Positions 9,613 to 18,511 of a stretch of 64,000 nt of DNA are shown piece after piece (position 1 is the stretch's first letter; the number at the start of each line of letters is the position of its first letter). Source of the DNA: Novosphingobium sp. PhB57 (lineage in GTDB: Bacteria > Pseudomonadota > Alphaproteobacteria > Sphingomonadales > Sphingomonadaceae); assembly GCF_004342985.1 (NCBI RefSeq), contig NZ_SMBO01000001.1, positions 124,001 to 188,000 of the forward strand, read 5' to 3'. Under the pieces are notes generated by a model. That model saw only the letters and a list, made by a program, of their open reading frames with translations. It was not told the origin of the DNA and ran no database searches. The translations under genes and the position numbers were made by a program.

Positions 9613-10422
9613 ATGGAGCGGTTTCAGAACATCCTTCTCGTCGGCTGCGGCAATATGGCCGGCGCCATGCTGGAGGGCTGGCTGAAGGGCGGTATCGCCG
9701 CATCGCGTTTCACCATCGTCGATCCCAAGCGCACCGAAGCGCCCGAGGGCGTGACCCTGCTCGGCGAACTGCCGCGCGAAGGTCGCTTCGACGTGGTCAT
9801 GCTGGGTATCAAGCCTCAGGGCCTGGATGAGGCCGCCCCGGCGATCGGCGCGCTGGTCGGGCGCGAGACGACGCTCTTCTCGATTCTTGCAGGTGTGGAG
9901 TTCGAGAGCCTTGCCGCGCGGTTCCCCGCGGCGGGCGCCGTCGTGCGGATCATGCCCAACCTTGCCGCCGCCATCGGCAAGTCGCCGATCGCGCTGGATT
10001 CGCGCGGTCTCGATGAGACGGGGCGCGCAGCGGTCACGGCGATGATGGCGCATCTCGGCACCCCGGAATGGCTGGCGGAAGAGGCGCTGTTCGATTCCGT
10101 CACGGCGCTGGCAGGCTGCGGCCCCGCCTTCGTCTACCGCTTCATCGATGCGCTGACGGCAGGGGCCGTGTCGCTCGGGCTGGACGAGGCGCAGTCGCAG
10201 CGGCTTGCTCTGGCCATGGTCGAAGGGGCGGCGCAGCTCGCGGCCGCCTCGCCGTTCTCGGCGGGCGAACTGGCGGACAAGGTGGCCAGCCCTGGTGGGT
10301 CGACCCGCGCCGGCATGAACGTGCTTGATGCGGACGACGCCCTGACGCGCCTGATTGCGGCCACGATGGCCGCCTCGCGCGACCGTAATGCCGAAATGGC
10401 CGCGGAGGCCCGCAAGGCCTGA
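9613..10422 (+). CDS. proC: Pyrroline-5-carboxylate reductase
   Basis: ProC catalyses the last step of proline synthesis, NADPH-dependent reduction of pyrroline-5-carboxylate. The 269-residue protein has a Rossmann loop at the N-terminus (LLVGCGNMAGAMLEGW), the motif VRIMPNLAAAIGKSP and the C-terminal signature VASPGGSTRAGMNVLD. Its length matches the family. The partner proB is about 7 kb downstream on the same strand, so they are not one operon. An AGGGG-type ribosome binding site precedes the ATG. Confidence 0.95.
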   Translation: MERFQNILLVGCGNMAGAMLEGWLKGGIAASRFTIVDPKRTEAPEGVTLLGELPREGRFDVVMLGIKPQGLDEAAPAIGALVGRETTLFSILAGVEFESLAARFPAAGAVVRIMPNLAAAIGKSPIALDSRGLDETGRAAVTAMMAHLGTPEWLAEEALFDSVTALAGCGPAFVYRFIDALTAGAVSLGLDEAQSQRLALAMVEGAAQLAAASPFSAGELADKVASPGGSTRAGMNVLDADDALTRLIAATMAASRDRNAEMAAEARKA

Positions 10423-10569
10423 TCGCCGTATTCCGGCGGGTTCCGACAGTCTTTACATTTTGACACAAAGTCGATCCGCCGGTTTTCCTTGAATTCGGAG
10501 GCCGGACAGCAGATATTCGTGCCTGTACGGGTGCCGCATTTCGCAAGCGCCTGTGAAAGGGAGTTTGAA

Positions 10570-11310
10570 ATGGCGAATTGGAACGACCCCCAGCCCGGCA
10601 CGGGCTTCGGTGCGTCTCCGAGCCTTGACGGACGCGAAGCCGGCCGGGCCACGTATGACGCGGGCCTGCGCAGCTACATGCTGTCCATCTACAACTACAT
10701 GGCCTCGGGCGTGCTGCTGTCGGGCATCGTGGCGCTGTTGTTCGCTTCCTCCGGCATGGCGATGCAGGTGCTGACCACCCCGCTGCGCTGGGTTATCATG
10801 CTCGCCCCGCTGGGCTTCGTGATGGCGATGAACTTCGGCCTCAACCGTATGAAGACCTCGACCCTCCAGATGCTCTATTGGGGCTTCTGCGTGGTCATGG
10901 GTCTGTCGCTGTCGACGATCTTCCTGGCCTTCACCGCCACGTCGATCGCCACGACCTTCTTCGCAACGGCTGCGGCCTTCGCGGGTCTTAGCCTGGTGGG
11001 CTATACCACCAAGAAGGACCTTTCGGGCTTCGGCACGTTCCTGATCATGGGCCTGTTCGGCATTCTGATCGCGATGCTGATCAACATCTTCGTAGGTTCG
11101 ACGGTGCTGCAGCTGGCGATCTCGGTGCTCGGCGTGCTGATCTTCGCCGGCCTCACCGCCTATGACACGCAGATGCTCAAGAACCAGTACGCACAGCTTC
11201 GCGGCACCGAATTCCTCGGCAAGGCCGTGGTGATGGGCGCGCTCAGCCTCTACCTGGACTTCATCAACATGTTCCAGTTCCTGCTGAGCTTCCTGGGCGA
11301 TCGCCGTTAA
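10570..11310 (+). CDS. Bax inhibitor-1 / YccA-like integral membrane protein
   Basis: A 246-residue polytopic inner-membrane protein with about seven hydrophobic segments, matching the Bax inhibitor-1 family (YccA/YbhL in E. coli). In E. coli, YccA modulates the FtsH protease. The protein has the family features YMLSIYNYMASGVLLSGI at the first helix, KKDLSGFGTFLIMGLFG in the middle and YDTQMLKNQYAQL plus LYLDFINMFQFLL at the end. ATG at 10570 with AAAGGGAG upstream is preferred over an earlier in-frame start. A strong terminator follows. Confidence 0.88.
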   Translation: MANWNDPQPGTGFGASPSLDGREAGRATYDAGLRSYMLSIYNYMASGVLLSGIVALLFASSGMAMQVLTTPLRWVIMLAPLGFVMAMNFGLNRMKTSTLQMLYWGFCVVMGLSLSTIFLAFTATSIATTFFATAAAFAGLSLVGYTTKKDLSGFGTFLIMGLFGILIAMLINIFVGSTVLQLAISVLGVLIFAGLTAYDTQMLKNQYAQLRGTEFLGKAVVMGALSLYLDFINMFQFLLSFLGDRR

Positions 11311-11339
11311 TCCACCGTTTTTTGACGGATGAAACGATC

Positions 11340-11374
11340 ATGCCCGGTGCGATTCGTCGCACCGGGCATTTTCA
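11340..11374 (+). terminator. Rho-independent terminator
   Basis: Inverted repeat ATGCCCGGTGCGA / TCGCACCGGGCAT with a short TTCG-type loop, followed by TTTTC. It lies 29 bases after the Bax-inhibitor gene. Confidence 0.8.
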
Positions 11375-11428
11375 TTGGAGTCAAGACGAGATAGAATCCC
11401 GGCCATCGTGAGAACTGGAGTGTCCGGG

Positions 11429-12169
11429 GTGGTAAACCTGAAGAAAAAAGGCCTTTTGCGCGGCCTTGCCATTATGACGGGCTCGCTCGTCGCCATGCTG
11501 TCCGGCTGCGGACCCAAGGAGGTTGCCGTTGCGCCGCCGCCGCCGCCGCCCGTGGTGGTGATCCCGCCGCGGCCGATGCCGCCGCTGGGCGCCGCGCCGA
11601 ACATGATCGTGCCGGTCTTGGCGGTGGACGGTTCGCGCCGCACGGTGAATTCGGGCATCTCGGCTGCCCAGTCCCTGTGGAACCTGCGCTCTGCCTACAA
11701 CGTCGCGGCGCTGAACTGCGTCGGGCCGCAGTACGAGCCGATCCTGGCGGGCTACAAGGACTTCCTGAAAAAGCACGTCAAGAGCCTGACGGCGGCCAAC
11801 AAGGAACTCGACAAGGAGTTCAAGTCGCGGTTCGGCGCCAAGTCCGTTCGCGAGCGCGAAGCCTATCAGACCCAGGTCTACAACTTCTTCGCGCTGCCCC
11901 CCGTCGTTCCCGCGCTCTGCAACGCGGCGATGGGTCTCGCGGTCGATCTCCAGGCCGTGCCGGCCGGCCAGCTTGACGGTTTCGCGGTGAGCGGCCTTGC
12001 CAAGGCGGAGGCTCCCTTCAAGGAGTTCTTCAACAGCTATGACCAGTACCGCGCCGATCTGGCCGCCTGGGAAGCGCGCTACGGCGCGGGCGCCTCGGCC
12101 AGCGCGCCTTCGGGCACGACGCCGGTGGCGGCAGCGCCTACGGTGAGCCAGCAGGCCTACTCGCGGTAA
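11429..12169 (+). CDS. Predicted lipoprotein of unknown function
   Basis: A 246-residue protein with a lipoprotein signal: basic residues (LKKKGLLRG), a hydrophobic stretch and the lipobox LSGC with the modified cysteine near residue 27. A short proline-rich segment (PPPPPPVVVIPPRPMPP) follows. The mature part contains two further cysteines (ALNCVGPQ and PALCNAAMG) that could pair. No known domain is recognised. Start chosen at GTG 11429, which has GGAG eight bases upstream. GTG 11420 and an upstream TTG are alternatives. The C-terminus is rich in Ala, Ser and Thr. Confidence 0.65.
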   Translation: MVNLKKKGLLRGLAIMTGSLVAMLSGCGPKEVAVAPPPPPPVVVIPPRPMPPLGAAPNMIVPVLAVDGSRRTVNSGISAAQSLWNLRSAYNVAALNCVGPQYEPILAGYKDFLKKHVKSLTAANKELDKEFKSRFGAKSVREREAYQTQVYNFFALPPVVPALCNAAMGLAVDLQAVPAGQLDGFAVSGLAKAEAPFKEFFNSYDQYRADLAAWEARYGAGASASAPSGTTPVAAAPTVSQQAYSR

Positions 12170-12393
12170 GCCCGAAGGGGCGAGAGGGCAGGGGCGCGCA
12201 AGGCCGCGATCCTGCCCCGCTCCGAACCTGACAGGGCCAGTTCTCTTCCGGCCGAATTAAGGGCGAGTCTCGGGTGCCAGATCTCGGGAATCGAATCTCG
12301 GCCCGGTGCATTTTTGCTCTTTCATGCGGAAGAGCACTTCGCTAAGGGGACGCCTCGCGAAGGCGCTTGTCGTCCCAGCGAAAATACTGGAAC

Positions 12394-12469
<76 letters not shown>

Positions 12470-12630
12470 GTATGAAATTCTGAAGCGATCCGGGTCTGCC
12501 CGGGTCTACCCCGGCATGAGGCGTTTGACGCGACATGGCCGGGTTTTTTGTTTATCTGCGATGGACGGATAAGGCTCTGCCGCTGTCCCTTCGCCTTTGA
12601 ACGTCTTTGAACGCGCCGGAAACATACAAG

Positions 12631-13686
12631 ATGCACTTTCTCGACCAGGCCAAGATCTACATCCGTTCGGGCGGAGGCGGCCCCGGCGCGGTTTCGTTCC
12701 GGCGCGAGAAGTACGTCGAGTACGGCGGACCCGACGGCGGCAATGGCGGGAAGGGCGCGGACATCGTGTTCGAGGCGGTTGCGGGCCTCAATACCCTGAT
12801 CGATTTCCGCTACACCCAGCATTTCAAGGCGCCGCGCGGCGGCCACGGCATGGGCAAGAACCGCAATGGCGCGGCCGGCAAGGATCTGGTCATCAAGGTT
12901 CCCGTCGGCACCCAGATCGTCGACGACGAGGATCGCGAAACGGTCCTGGCCGACCTGACCGAGGCCGGCCAGCGCGTGACGCTGATGGAAGGCGGCATGG
13001 GCGGTCGCGGCAATGCCAGCTACAAGACCTCCACCAACCGCGCCCCGCGCCAGCACCAGCCCGGCATTCCCGCACAGGAAATGTGGGTATGGCTGCGCCT
13101 GAAGCTGCTGGCCGACGTCGGCCTGGTCGGCATGCCGAATGCGGGCAAGTCCACGTTCATCAACAAGCTGTCGAACGCCAAGGCGAAAGTCGGCGACTAT
13201 GCCTTCACCACGCTGCGCCCGCAGCTTGGCGTCGTCATGCACAAGAATCGCGAATTCGTGCTGGCCGACATTCCGGGCCTGATCGCCGGCGCCGCCGATG
13301 GTGCGGGCATCGGTGACCGCTTCCTGGGTCATATCGAGCGCTGCCGTGTGCTCGTCCACCTCATCGACATCTCGAACACCGATCCGGTGGAAGCGATGCA
13401 TGTCGTCGAGGAAGAGCTGGCGGCCTATGGCGGCGATCTCGAGAACAAGCCGCGCCTGGTCGCGCTGAACAAGATCGACCTCGTGGACGACGATCTGGCC
13501 GCGGCCTATGCCAAGGAACTGCTGAAGGCCGGGGCGGACGAAGTCTTCCCGATCTCCGGCGCGACCGGCAAGGGCATGTCGAAGCTGCTGGACGCGGTGA
13601 TCGACTATCTTCCCGCGGCCACCGTTACCGAGCGTCCCGAAGGCGAGCGCGAGGAATCCGACGACAAGCCCTGGTCGCCCATTTGA
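12631..13686 (+). CDS. obg: GTPase Obg (CgtA)
   Basis: Obg is an essential ribosome-associated GTPase linked to 50S assembly and the stringent response. The 351-residue protein has the glycine-rich Obg fold (residues 1-158, FLDQAKIYIRSGGGGPG and GMGGRGNASYKTSTNRAPR). A G domain follows with P loop GMPNAGKSTFINKL, switch II LADIPGLIAGAADGAG, NKIDL and the SGATGKG motif. ATG at 12631 gives the canonical start MHFLDQAKIY. An upstream TTG at 12607 is in frame but not conserved. proB commonly follows obg in alphaproteobacteria. Here three unrelated genes lie between them. Confidence 0.95.
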   Translation: MHFLDQAKIYIRSGGGGPGAVSFRREKYVEYGGPDGGNGGKGADIVFEAVAGLNTLIDFRYTQHFKAPRGGHGMGKNRNGAAGKDLVIKVPVGTQIVDDEDRETVLADLTEAGQRVTLMEGGMGGRGNASYKTSTNRAPRQHQPGIPAQEMWVWLRLKLLADVGLVGMPNAGKSTFINKLSNAKAKVGDYAFTTLRPQLGVVMHKNREFVLADIPGLIAGAADGAGIGDRFLGHIERCRVLVHLIDISNTDPVEAMHVVEEELAAYGGDLENKPRLVALNKIDLVDDDLAAAYAKELLKAGADEVFPISGATGKGMSKLLDAVIDYLPAATVTERPEGEREESDDKPWSPI

Positions 13687-13829
13687 TCTCGGCTATTTGA
13701 CGTCCCTATATTGACGGCCCGCATATTAACGGCGGCGCCTTGATTTCGGCGTTCCGACCCGGAGGCACCGGGTCGTTCGCCGTGACGGTTTGAGTTGGCG
13801 CCGGGCCTCGCTCCGGCTACAGCTTTGCC

Positions 13830-14789
13830 ATGAAGATCATGCACATGGCACTGGCGGCGGGCTTGTTCCTGTCGCCCCTTCGCGCTGCTGCGGCAGAGCC
13901 GGCTCCGGTCGCCAGCCGTCCGATCGAGATCGGCACGAGCTACAGCCTCCCATCGGCGGTGCTGGGCGACACGCGCGAAGTGAACGTCTGGCTGCCGACC
14001 GGCTACGCGGCGTCGCACGATCGCTATCCGGTGGTCTACCTGCTGGACGGCGCGCTCGATCAGGACTTCCAGCATATCGCCGGCCTCGCCAACCTTGCTT
14101 CGCTGAGCTGGACCTATGGCCCGATGATCGTGGTCGGCGTGCAAACCAGGAACCGCCGCGCGGAACTGACATCGCGGCCCACCGATCCCCGCTACCTCTC
14201 CGCATTTCCCGAAAGCGGCGGGGCCGACCGCTTTCGCCGCTTCCTGCGCCAGGAGGTGATCCCCTTCGTGGAAGCACGCTTCCGCACCGGAGAGCGCCGC
14301 GCGATCATGGGTGAATCGCTGGCCGGCCTCTTCGTGGTCGATACCCTGCTCAACGATCCTGCGCTTTTCGCCGACTATGTGGCGATCAGCCCCAGCCTCT
14401 GGTGGGACGACCGCCGGCCGCTCGCTCATCTCGACCGGACGGCCCGCGTGAAGGGGCTTGCCAAGGCCCGCCTCTATCTGGCGGTGGGCGACGAGGGTGG
14501 GACCATGCAGGACGGGATCGATCGGCTGCGCACATTCCTCGAGAGCCAGCCTGCGGACCGCGTCACCTTGCGCTACGACGATTTCAGCAAGAGCGCTTCG
14601 CATGCCACCGTCTATCACCATGCGGCGGAGGACGCGCTGCGCTGGCTCTATCCCGCACCGCCCTATGAAGGCGGGGGGACGCCGTGGTTCATGATCGAGG
14701 GGGCCCAGCCCCCACCACCGTCGCCTACACCACCTTCGTCCCCGCCACCTTCGCCTCCACCACCGTCGCCCACCACGCCCGCGGGCTGA
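13830..14789 (+). CDS. Secreted alpha/beta-hydrolase (esterase D / IroE-like)
   Basis: A 319-residue exported hydrolase. It has a signal peptide (MALAAGLFLSPLRAAAA) and the esterase-family features VNVWLPTGYAASHDRYPVVYLLDG, the nucleophile elbow GESLAG with Ser163 and SPSLWW. This is the pattern of the Fes/IroE/esterase D superfamily that cleaves siderophores or carboxylic esters. The real substrate is unknown. The last 26 residues are almost only Pro, Ser and Thr, which is unusual for the family (see findings). It lies convergent to the GH1 gene, whose stop is only 11 bases away. Confidence 0.8.
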   Translation: MKIMHMALAAGLFLSPLRAAAAEPAPVASRPIEIGTSYSLPSAVLGDTREVNVWLPTGYAASHDRYPVVYLLDGALDQDFQHIAGLANLASLSWTYGPMIVVGVQTRNRRAELTSRPTDPRYLSAFPESGGADRFRRFLRQEVIPFVEARFRTGERRAIMGESLAGLFVVDTLLNDPALFADYVAISPSLWWDDRRPLAHLDRTARVKGLAKARLYLAVGDEGGTMQDGIDRLRTFLESQPADRVTLRYDDFSKSASHATVYHHAAEDALRWLYPAPPYEGGGTPWFMIEGAQPPPPSPTPPSSPPPSPPPPSPTTPAG

Positions 14790-14799
14790 GGCCTTTCCC

Positions 14800-16128
14800 T
14801 CAGAGCGAATTGCGCCGGGCGATGGCGGCCAGCACGGCGGCGCTGGGCTTGGGTGTGCGCTTGAAGGTCGTGCGGTCCAGCGTGTGCAGGCCGAACTGCG
14901 GCTTGTAACCGAAAACCCATTCGTAATTGTCGACCAGCGACCAGTGCATATAGCCGAGCACGGGCACGCCATTGTCCATGGCGCGCTTGAGTTCGCCCAG
15001 CGCCGCCGGGATCAGCCGCGCGCGCTTGGTGTCGTCGGCCGAATTGATGCCGTGCTCGGTAACCACCACCGGCACGCCGCTGACCGCATGGGCATAGCGC
15101 ACCGCGCCGGCGAGGGATCCCGGGTAGATTTCTGAGCCGGCGTCGTTGGTTTCCGCGCCGCTGGGCGGGGGCAGGCGGCCCTTGTCGTTCCAGACGGTCC
15201 GCTCGTAGTTCTGCACGCCGACGAAGTCGTTGCCGCGCGCGGCCTCCAGCCAAGGCAGGTAGAGCTTGGCGCGCATGGCATCGCGCAGGCTGTTGCGGCC
15301 GGCGGCCTGATCGTCGATCACGGCAAGGCTGACCCCGACCGGCAGGTCGCTCCGCACGGCCTTGATCGCCGCGCGCCCGGCCTTGTGGCCTGCCAGGAGG
15401 TTGCCCTGCACCACTTCCGGGTCAGCGACGTAGAGCGGATTGCCGGGCAGGAAGCGGGCGACGGCATGCTCGCGGGCGGCGGCTTCCTGCATGGCCTTGT
15501 CCGCGCCGAGCAGGCGCGGCCCGATGTCGCCGGGAAGCACAACGTCCAGCAAGCCGCTCAGATTGGGCTCGTTCAAGGTGGTGGCATGGCTGATCCCCGC
15601 GGCGAGATGGCGGGCTGCGCGGTCGCAATAGCGGGCGAAAAGGGCAGGGGCCTCGGCATGGGACCATCCGCCCTGGGCTGCGAACCAGGCGGGGGTGGTG
15701 AAGTGGTTGAACGTCACCATCGCCTTGAGGCCGCGCGCGTTGCAGCCCTCGATCATGGCCTTGTAATGATCGAGCATGGCGATCGAGAACTGGCCCTTGG
15801 CAGGCTCGATGCGCGCCCATTCCAGGCTGAAGCGATAGGTGTTGAGCCCAAGGCCCTTCACCAAGTCGAGGTCCACCGGCCAGAGCGCCAGGCTGTTCGC
15901 GGCGTCGCCGGAGGGTTCCATGTAGACCGTGGGATTGGCGTGCTCCATGGCCCAGACATCGCTGTTGACGTTGTTGCCTTCGATCTGGTGCGCCGCCGTT
16001 GCCGCGCCCCAGAGGAAGCCGTCCGGGAACTTGGGATCGACGGGCCTGGCCGTGCGCGCCAGGGTGGAGGTGCTCACAAGCGTGGCCCCGGCGGCCGTGG
16101 CGGCCAGCATGGTTCGGCGGTCGATCAC
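14800..16128 (-). CDS. GH1 family beta-glucosidase, exported
   Basis: A 442-residue glycoside hydrolase of family 1. It begins with a Tat/Sec-type leader (MIDRRTMLAATAAGATLVS), then the family start FPDGFLWGAATAAHQIEG. The acid/base glutamate is Glu187 in TLNEPN and the nucleophile is Glu358 in VVTEHG, so it should be active on beta-glucosides or related sugars in the periplasm. GTG at 16128 is chosen because GGGAGAAG lies upstream and the preceding residues are not conserved. It is transcribed towards the esterase. Confidence 0.9.
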   Translation of the reverse strand: MIDRRTMLAATAAGATLVSTSTLARTARPVDPKFPDGFLWGAATAAHQIEGNNVNSDVWAMEHANPTVYMEPSGDAANSLALWPVDLDLVKGLGLNTYRFSLEWARIEPAKGQFSIAMLDHYKAMIEGCNARGLKAMVTFNHFTTPAWFAAQGGWSHAEAPALFARYCDRAARHLAAGISHATTLNEPNLSGLLDVVLPGDIGPRLLGADKAMQEAAAREHAVARFLPGNPLYVADPEVVQGNLLAGHKAGRAAIKAVRSDLPVGVSLAVIDDQAAGRNSLRDAMRAKLYLPWLEAARGNDFVGVQNYERTVWNDKGRLPPPSGAETNDAGSEIYPGSLAGAVRYAHAVSGVPVVVTEHGINSADDTKRARLIPAALGELKRAMDNGVPVLGYMHWSLVDNYEWVFGYKPQFGLHTLDRTTFKRTPKPSAAVLAAIARRNSL

Positions 16129-16289
16129 GCGGTTCTTCTCCCTGTTCGCGCCGGTTTCGTTTCGAATCGGCCAAGAATGTAAAATTAGAACGATAAATCT
16201 AAAATGAAACCCGCATCGTCGGACCTGACCGAATGGCCGCGACAAAAAGGGACTGCCGCCACCCCGGCGCGGGCGCTAAGGGCGGGATC

Positions 16290-17249
16290 ATGGACATCGA
16301 CCAGCCTCTTTCGCGCAAACCCGTGGACGGCCGTGCGGCCCTGCTCATGGTCGGCCTCTGCGCGATCTGGGGCATGCAGCAGACGGCGCTGAAGGCAGCG
16401 GCTCCGGACATGGCGCCGGTGCTTCAGATTTCCTTGCGCTCGGGCATCGCGGCCCTGTTCATCGCCGCGCTGGTGTTCATGCGGAAGGAAGGACATGCCC
16501 TGCGCGGCGGGACCTGGAAGGCGGGGCTGGCGATCGGCGCGCTCTTTGCGCTCGAATACCTGTTCATGGGCGAGGGGCTGCGCTTCACCAGCGCCTCGCA
16601 CATGGGCATCTTCCTCTACACCGCCCCGATCTTCACCGCGCTCGGCCTGCATTTTCGGGTGCCCGAGGAACGCCTGAGCCCGCTGCAATGGCTGGGCATC
16701 GCCGCGGCTTTCGGCGGTGTCGCGGTCTCGTTCCTGGGCGGCGGAGCGGATGGCCCGCGGCGCGATTCGGCCTGGATCGGCGACCTCATGGGCATCGGCG
16801 CAGGCGCCGCCTGGGGCGCGACGACGCTGACGCTGCGATTCTCCCGGCTCTCGCAGGCGCCGAGTTCGGTCACCACGCTCTACCAGTTGCTCGGCGCTTT
16901 CGTGCTGTTGGGGCTGCTGGCGGTCGGCACCGGGCAGACCTATGCGCGGCCGACAATGCTGCTGGGCGTGAGCATGGTGTTCCAGGTGGTCTTCATGTCG
17001 CTGATCAGCCTGCTCGTCTGGTTCGGACTCTTGCGCGTCTACCTGGCCTCGCGACTGGGTGTGCTCTCGTTCATGACGCCGCTGTTCGGCGTGCTGTTCG
17101 GGGTCGTTCTGCTGGGCGAACGACTGGACGCGGCCTTCATCGCCGGTGCGCTGATGGTCCTGGCGGGCATCCTGCTGGTCAGCGGTCACGAAATCTTCAA
17201 GGCCCGAAAGGCGCGGCGGGCGCAGACGGTGCTTATCGACCCGGCCTGA
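16290..17249 (+). CDS. EamA/DMT superfamily transporter
   Basis: A 319-residue inner-membrane protein with about ten transmembrane helices in two repeats, typical of drug/metabolite transporters of the EamA family. Each half has the family pattern (LLMVGLCAIWGMQQTALK in the first, WIGDLMGIGAGAAWGATTL in the second). The substrate cannot be read from the sequence. ATG at 16290 has a purine-rich AAGGGCGGG upstream; an in-frame start at 16233 is also possible. The stop codon lies inside a 14-bp tandem repeat. Confidence 0.88.
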   Translation: MDIDQPLSRKPVDGRAALLMVGLCAIWGMQQTALKAAAPDMAPVLQISLRSGIAALFIAALVFMRKEGHALRGGTWKAGLAIGALFALEYLFMGEGLRFTSASHMGIFLYTAPIFTALGLHFRVPEERLSPLQWLGIAAAFGGVAVSFLGGGADGPRRDSAWIGDLMGIGAGAAWGATTLTLRFSRLSQAPSSVTTLYQLLGAFVLLGLLAVGTGQTYARPTMLLGVSMVFQVVFMSLISLLVWFGLLRVYLASRLGVLSFMTPLFGVLFGVVLLGERLDAAFIAGALMVLAGILLVSGHEIFKARKARRAQTVLIDPA

Positions 17250-17291
17250 TCGACCCGGCCTGACCGATCCGGCCTGATTGATCCGGGCGTC
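17236..17291 (+). repeat. 14-bp tandem repeat at a gene end
   Basis: Four head-to-tail units of 14 bases. TCGACCCGGCCTGA occurs at 17236-17249 and exactly again at 17250-17263. Then follow a two-mismatch copy at 17264-17277 and a diverged fourth copy. The TGA of the first unit is the stop codon of the transporter gene, so the repeats carry reiterated stops. Confidence 0.8.
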
Positions 17292-17380
17292 TCGCCGTTC
17301 CCGTGGCGGGACGGGGCGTAGCGCCTTTCGCAAGCGAGCGCTTTCCAGCGGGCGGCAACTGTCCTAGAGGCACTGCCTCC

Positions 17381-18511
17381 ATGCCTGTATCGCGTCTTTC
17401 CGATCTCTCCGACAGAGCCCTTGCCCCCCGCCTCGTCATCAAGGTGGGCTCGGCGCTGCTCGTCGGCAAAGGGGGCGTAAGGCGCGCGTGGTTGACGGCG
17501 CTGGTGGCGGAAATCGCCGAGGCGCGCGCACGCGGGCAGGATGTGATCGTGGTGTCCTCCGGCGCGATCGCCCTTGGCGCCGCCACGCTCGGCCTGGAAA
17601 AGGGCGGGCGCGGCTCGTTGGCCGATGCCCAGGCGGCGGCCGCTGTCGGTCAGATCGCGCTTTCCGGCCTCTGGGCGGAATTGCTCGGCAGCCACGGCCT
17701 CACTGCCGCGCAGATGCTGCTGACGCTGGAAGACCTTGAAGACCGCCGCCGCTACCTCAACGTCACGGCCACGCTCACGCGGCTGCTCGATGCGGGGGCC
17801 GTGCCGGTGATCAACGAGAACGATTCGGTCGCCACGCAGGAAATCCGCTTCGGCGACAACGACCGCCTTGCCGCGCGCGTCGCCCAGGCTGCGCAGGCCA
17901 GTGCCGTGCTGCTGCTCTCCGACATCGACGGGCTCTACGATCGCCATCCCCGGGAGCCGGGTGCCAGGATGATCCCGGTGGTCGAAGGCGTGACCGGCGA
18001 GGTCCACGCCATGGCCAGTACCGAATCGAATTCGGGCATGGGCTCGGGCGGCATGGTTTCGAAGCTGCAGGCCGCGGAGATCGCGGAACTGGCCGGAATC
18101 TGCCTCGTCATCGGCAATGGCCAGCATGAACGCCCGGTCGCCCGGATCATCGGCGAGGGCATCGGCACGCTGTTCCTGCCGCGACGCCGGGCCGGTGCGC
18201 GCAAGGCCTGGCTTGGCGGACGGCTGCGGCTGAAGGGCAGCATCCACGTCGATGCCGGGGCAGCCGCTGCCCTGCTGCGGGGATCGAGCTTGCTGGCCAA
18301 GGGCGTGACGCGCGTGGAGGGAGCCTTCGAACGCGGCGACCCGGTAGCCATCGTCGACCCTGAGGCACGGGTCCTGGCCCATGGCCTTTCCGAATATCAC
18401 GCTGGCGAATGCACCGCGATCCGCGGGCTGCACTCCAGCGAGCAGGCCGAAGTGCTCGGTTACGCGCCCCGTTCATCCGTCGTGCATCGCGATCAGCTTG
18501 TCTTGAAGTAA
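17381..18511 (+). CDS. proB: Glutamate 5-kinase
   Basis: ProB phosphorylates glutamate in the first step of proline synthesis. The 376-residue protein has an amino-acid kinase domain (RLVIKVGSALLVGKGG, VVSSGAIALGAATL, VINENDSVATQEIRFGDND, LLSDIDGLYDRHP) and a C-terminal PUA domain (IHVDAGAAAALLRGSSLLAKG), the usual two-domain form. ATG at 17381 matches the family start. The stop overlaps the next ATG by one base (TAATG). proA is not in the window. Confidence 0.95.
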   Translation: MPVSRLSDLSDRALAPRLVIKVGSALLVGKGGVRRAWLTALVAEIAEARARGQDVIVVSSGAIALGAATLGLEKGGRGSLADAQAAAAVGQIALSGLWAELLGSHGLTAAQMLLTLEDLEDRRRYLNVTATLTRLLDAGAVPVINENDSVATQEIRFGDNDRLAARVAQAAQASAVLLLSDIDGLYDRHPREPGARMIPVVEGVTGEVHAMASTESNSGMGSGGMVSKLQAAEIAELAGICLVIGNGQHERPVARIIGEGIGTLFLPRRRAGARKAWLGGRLRLKGSIHVDAGAAAALLRGSSLLAKGVTRVEGAFERGDPVAIVDPEARVLAHGLSEYHAGECTAIRGLHSSEQAEVLGYAPRSSVVHRDQLVLK

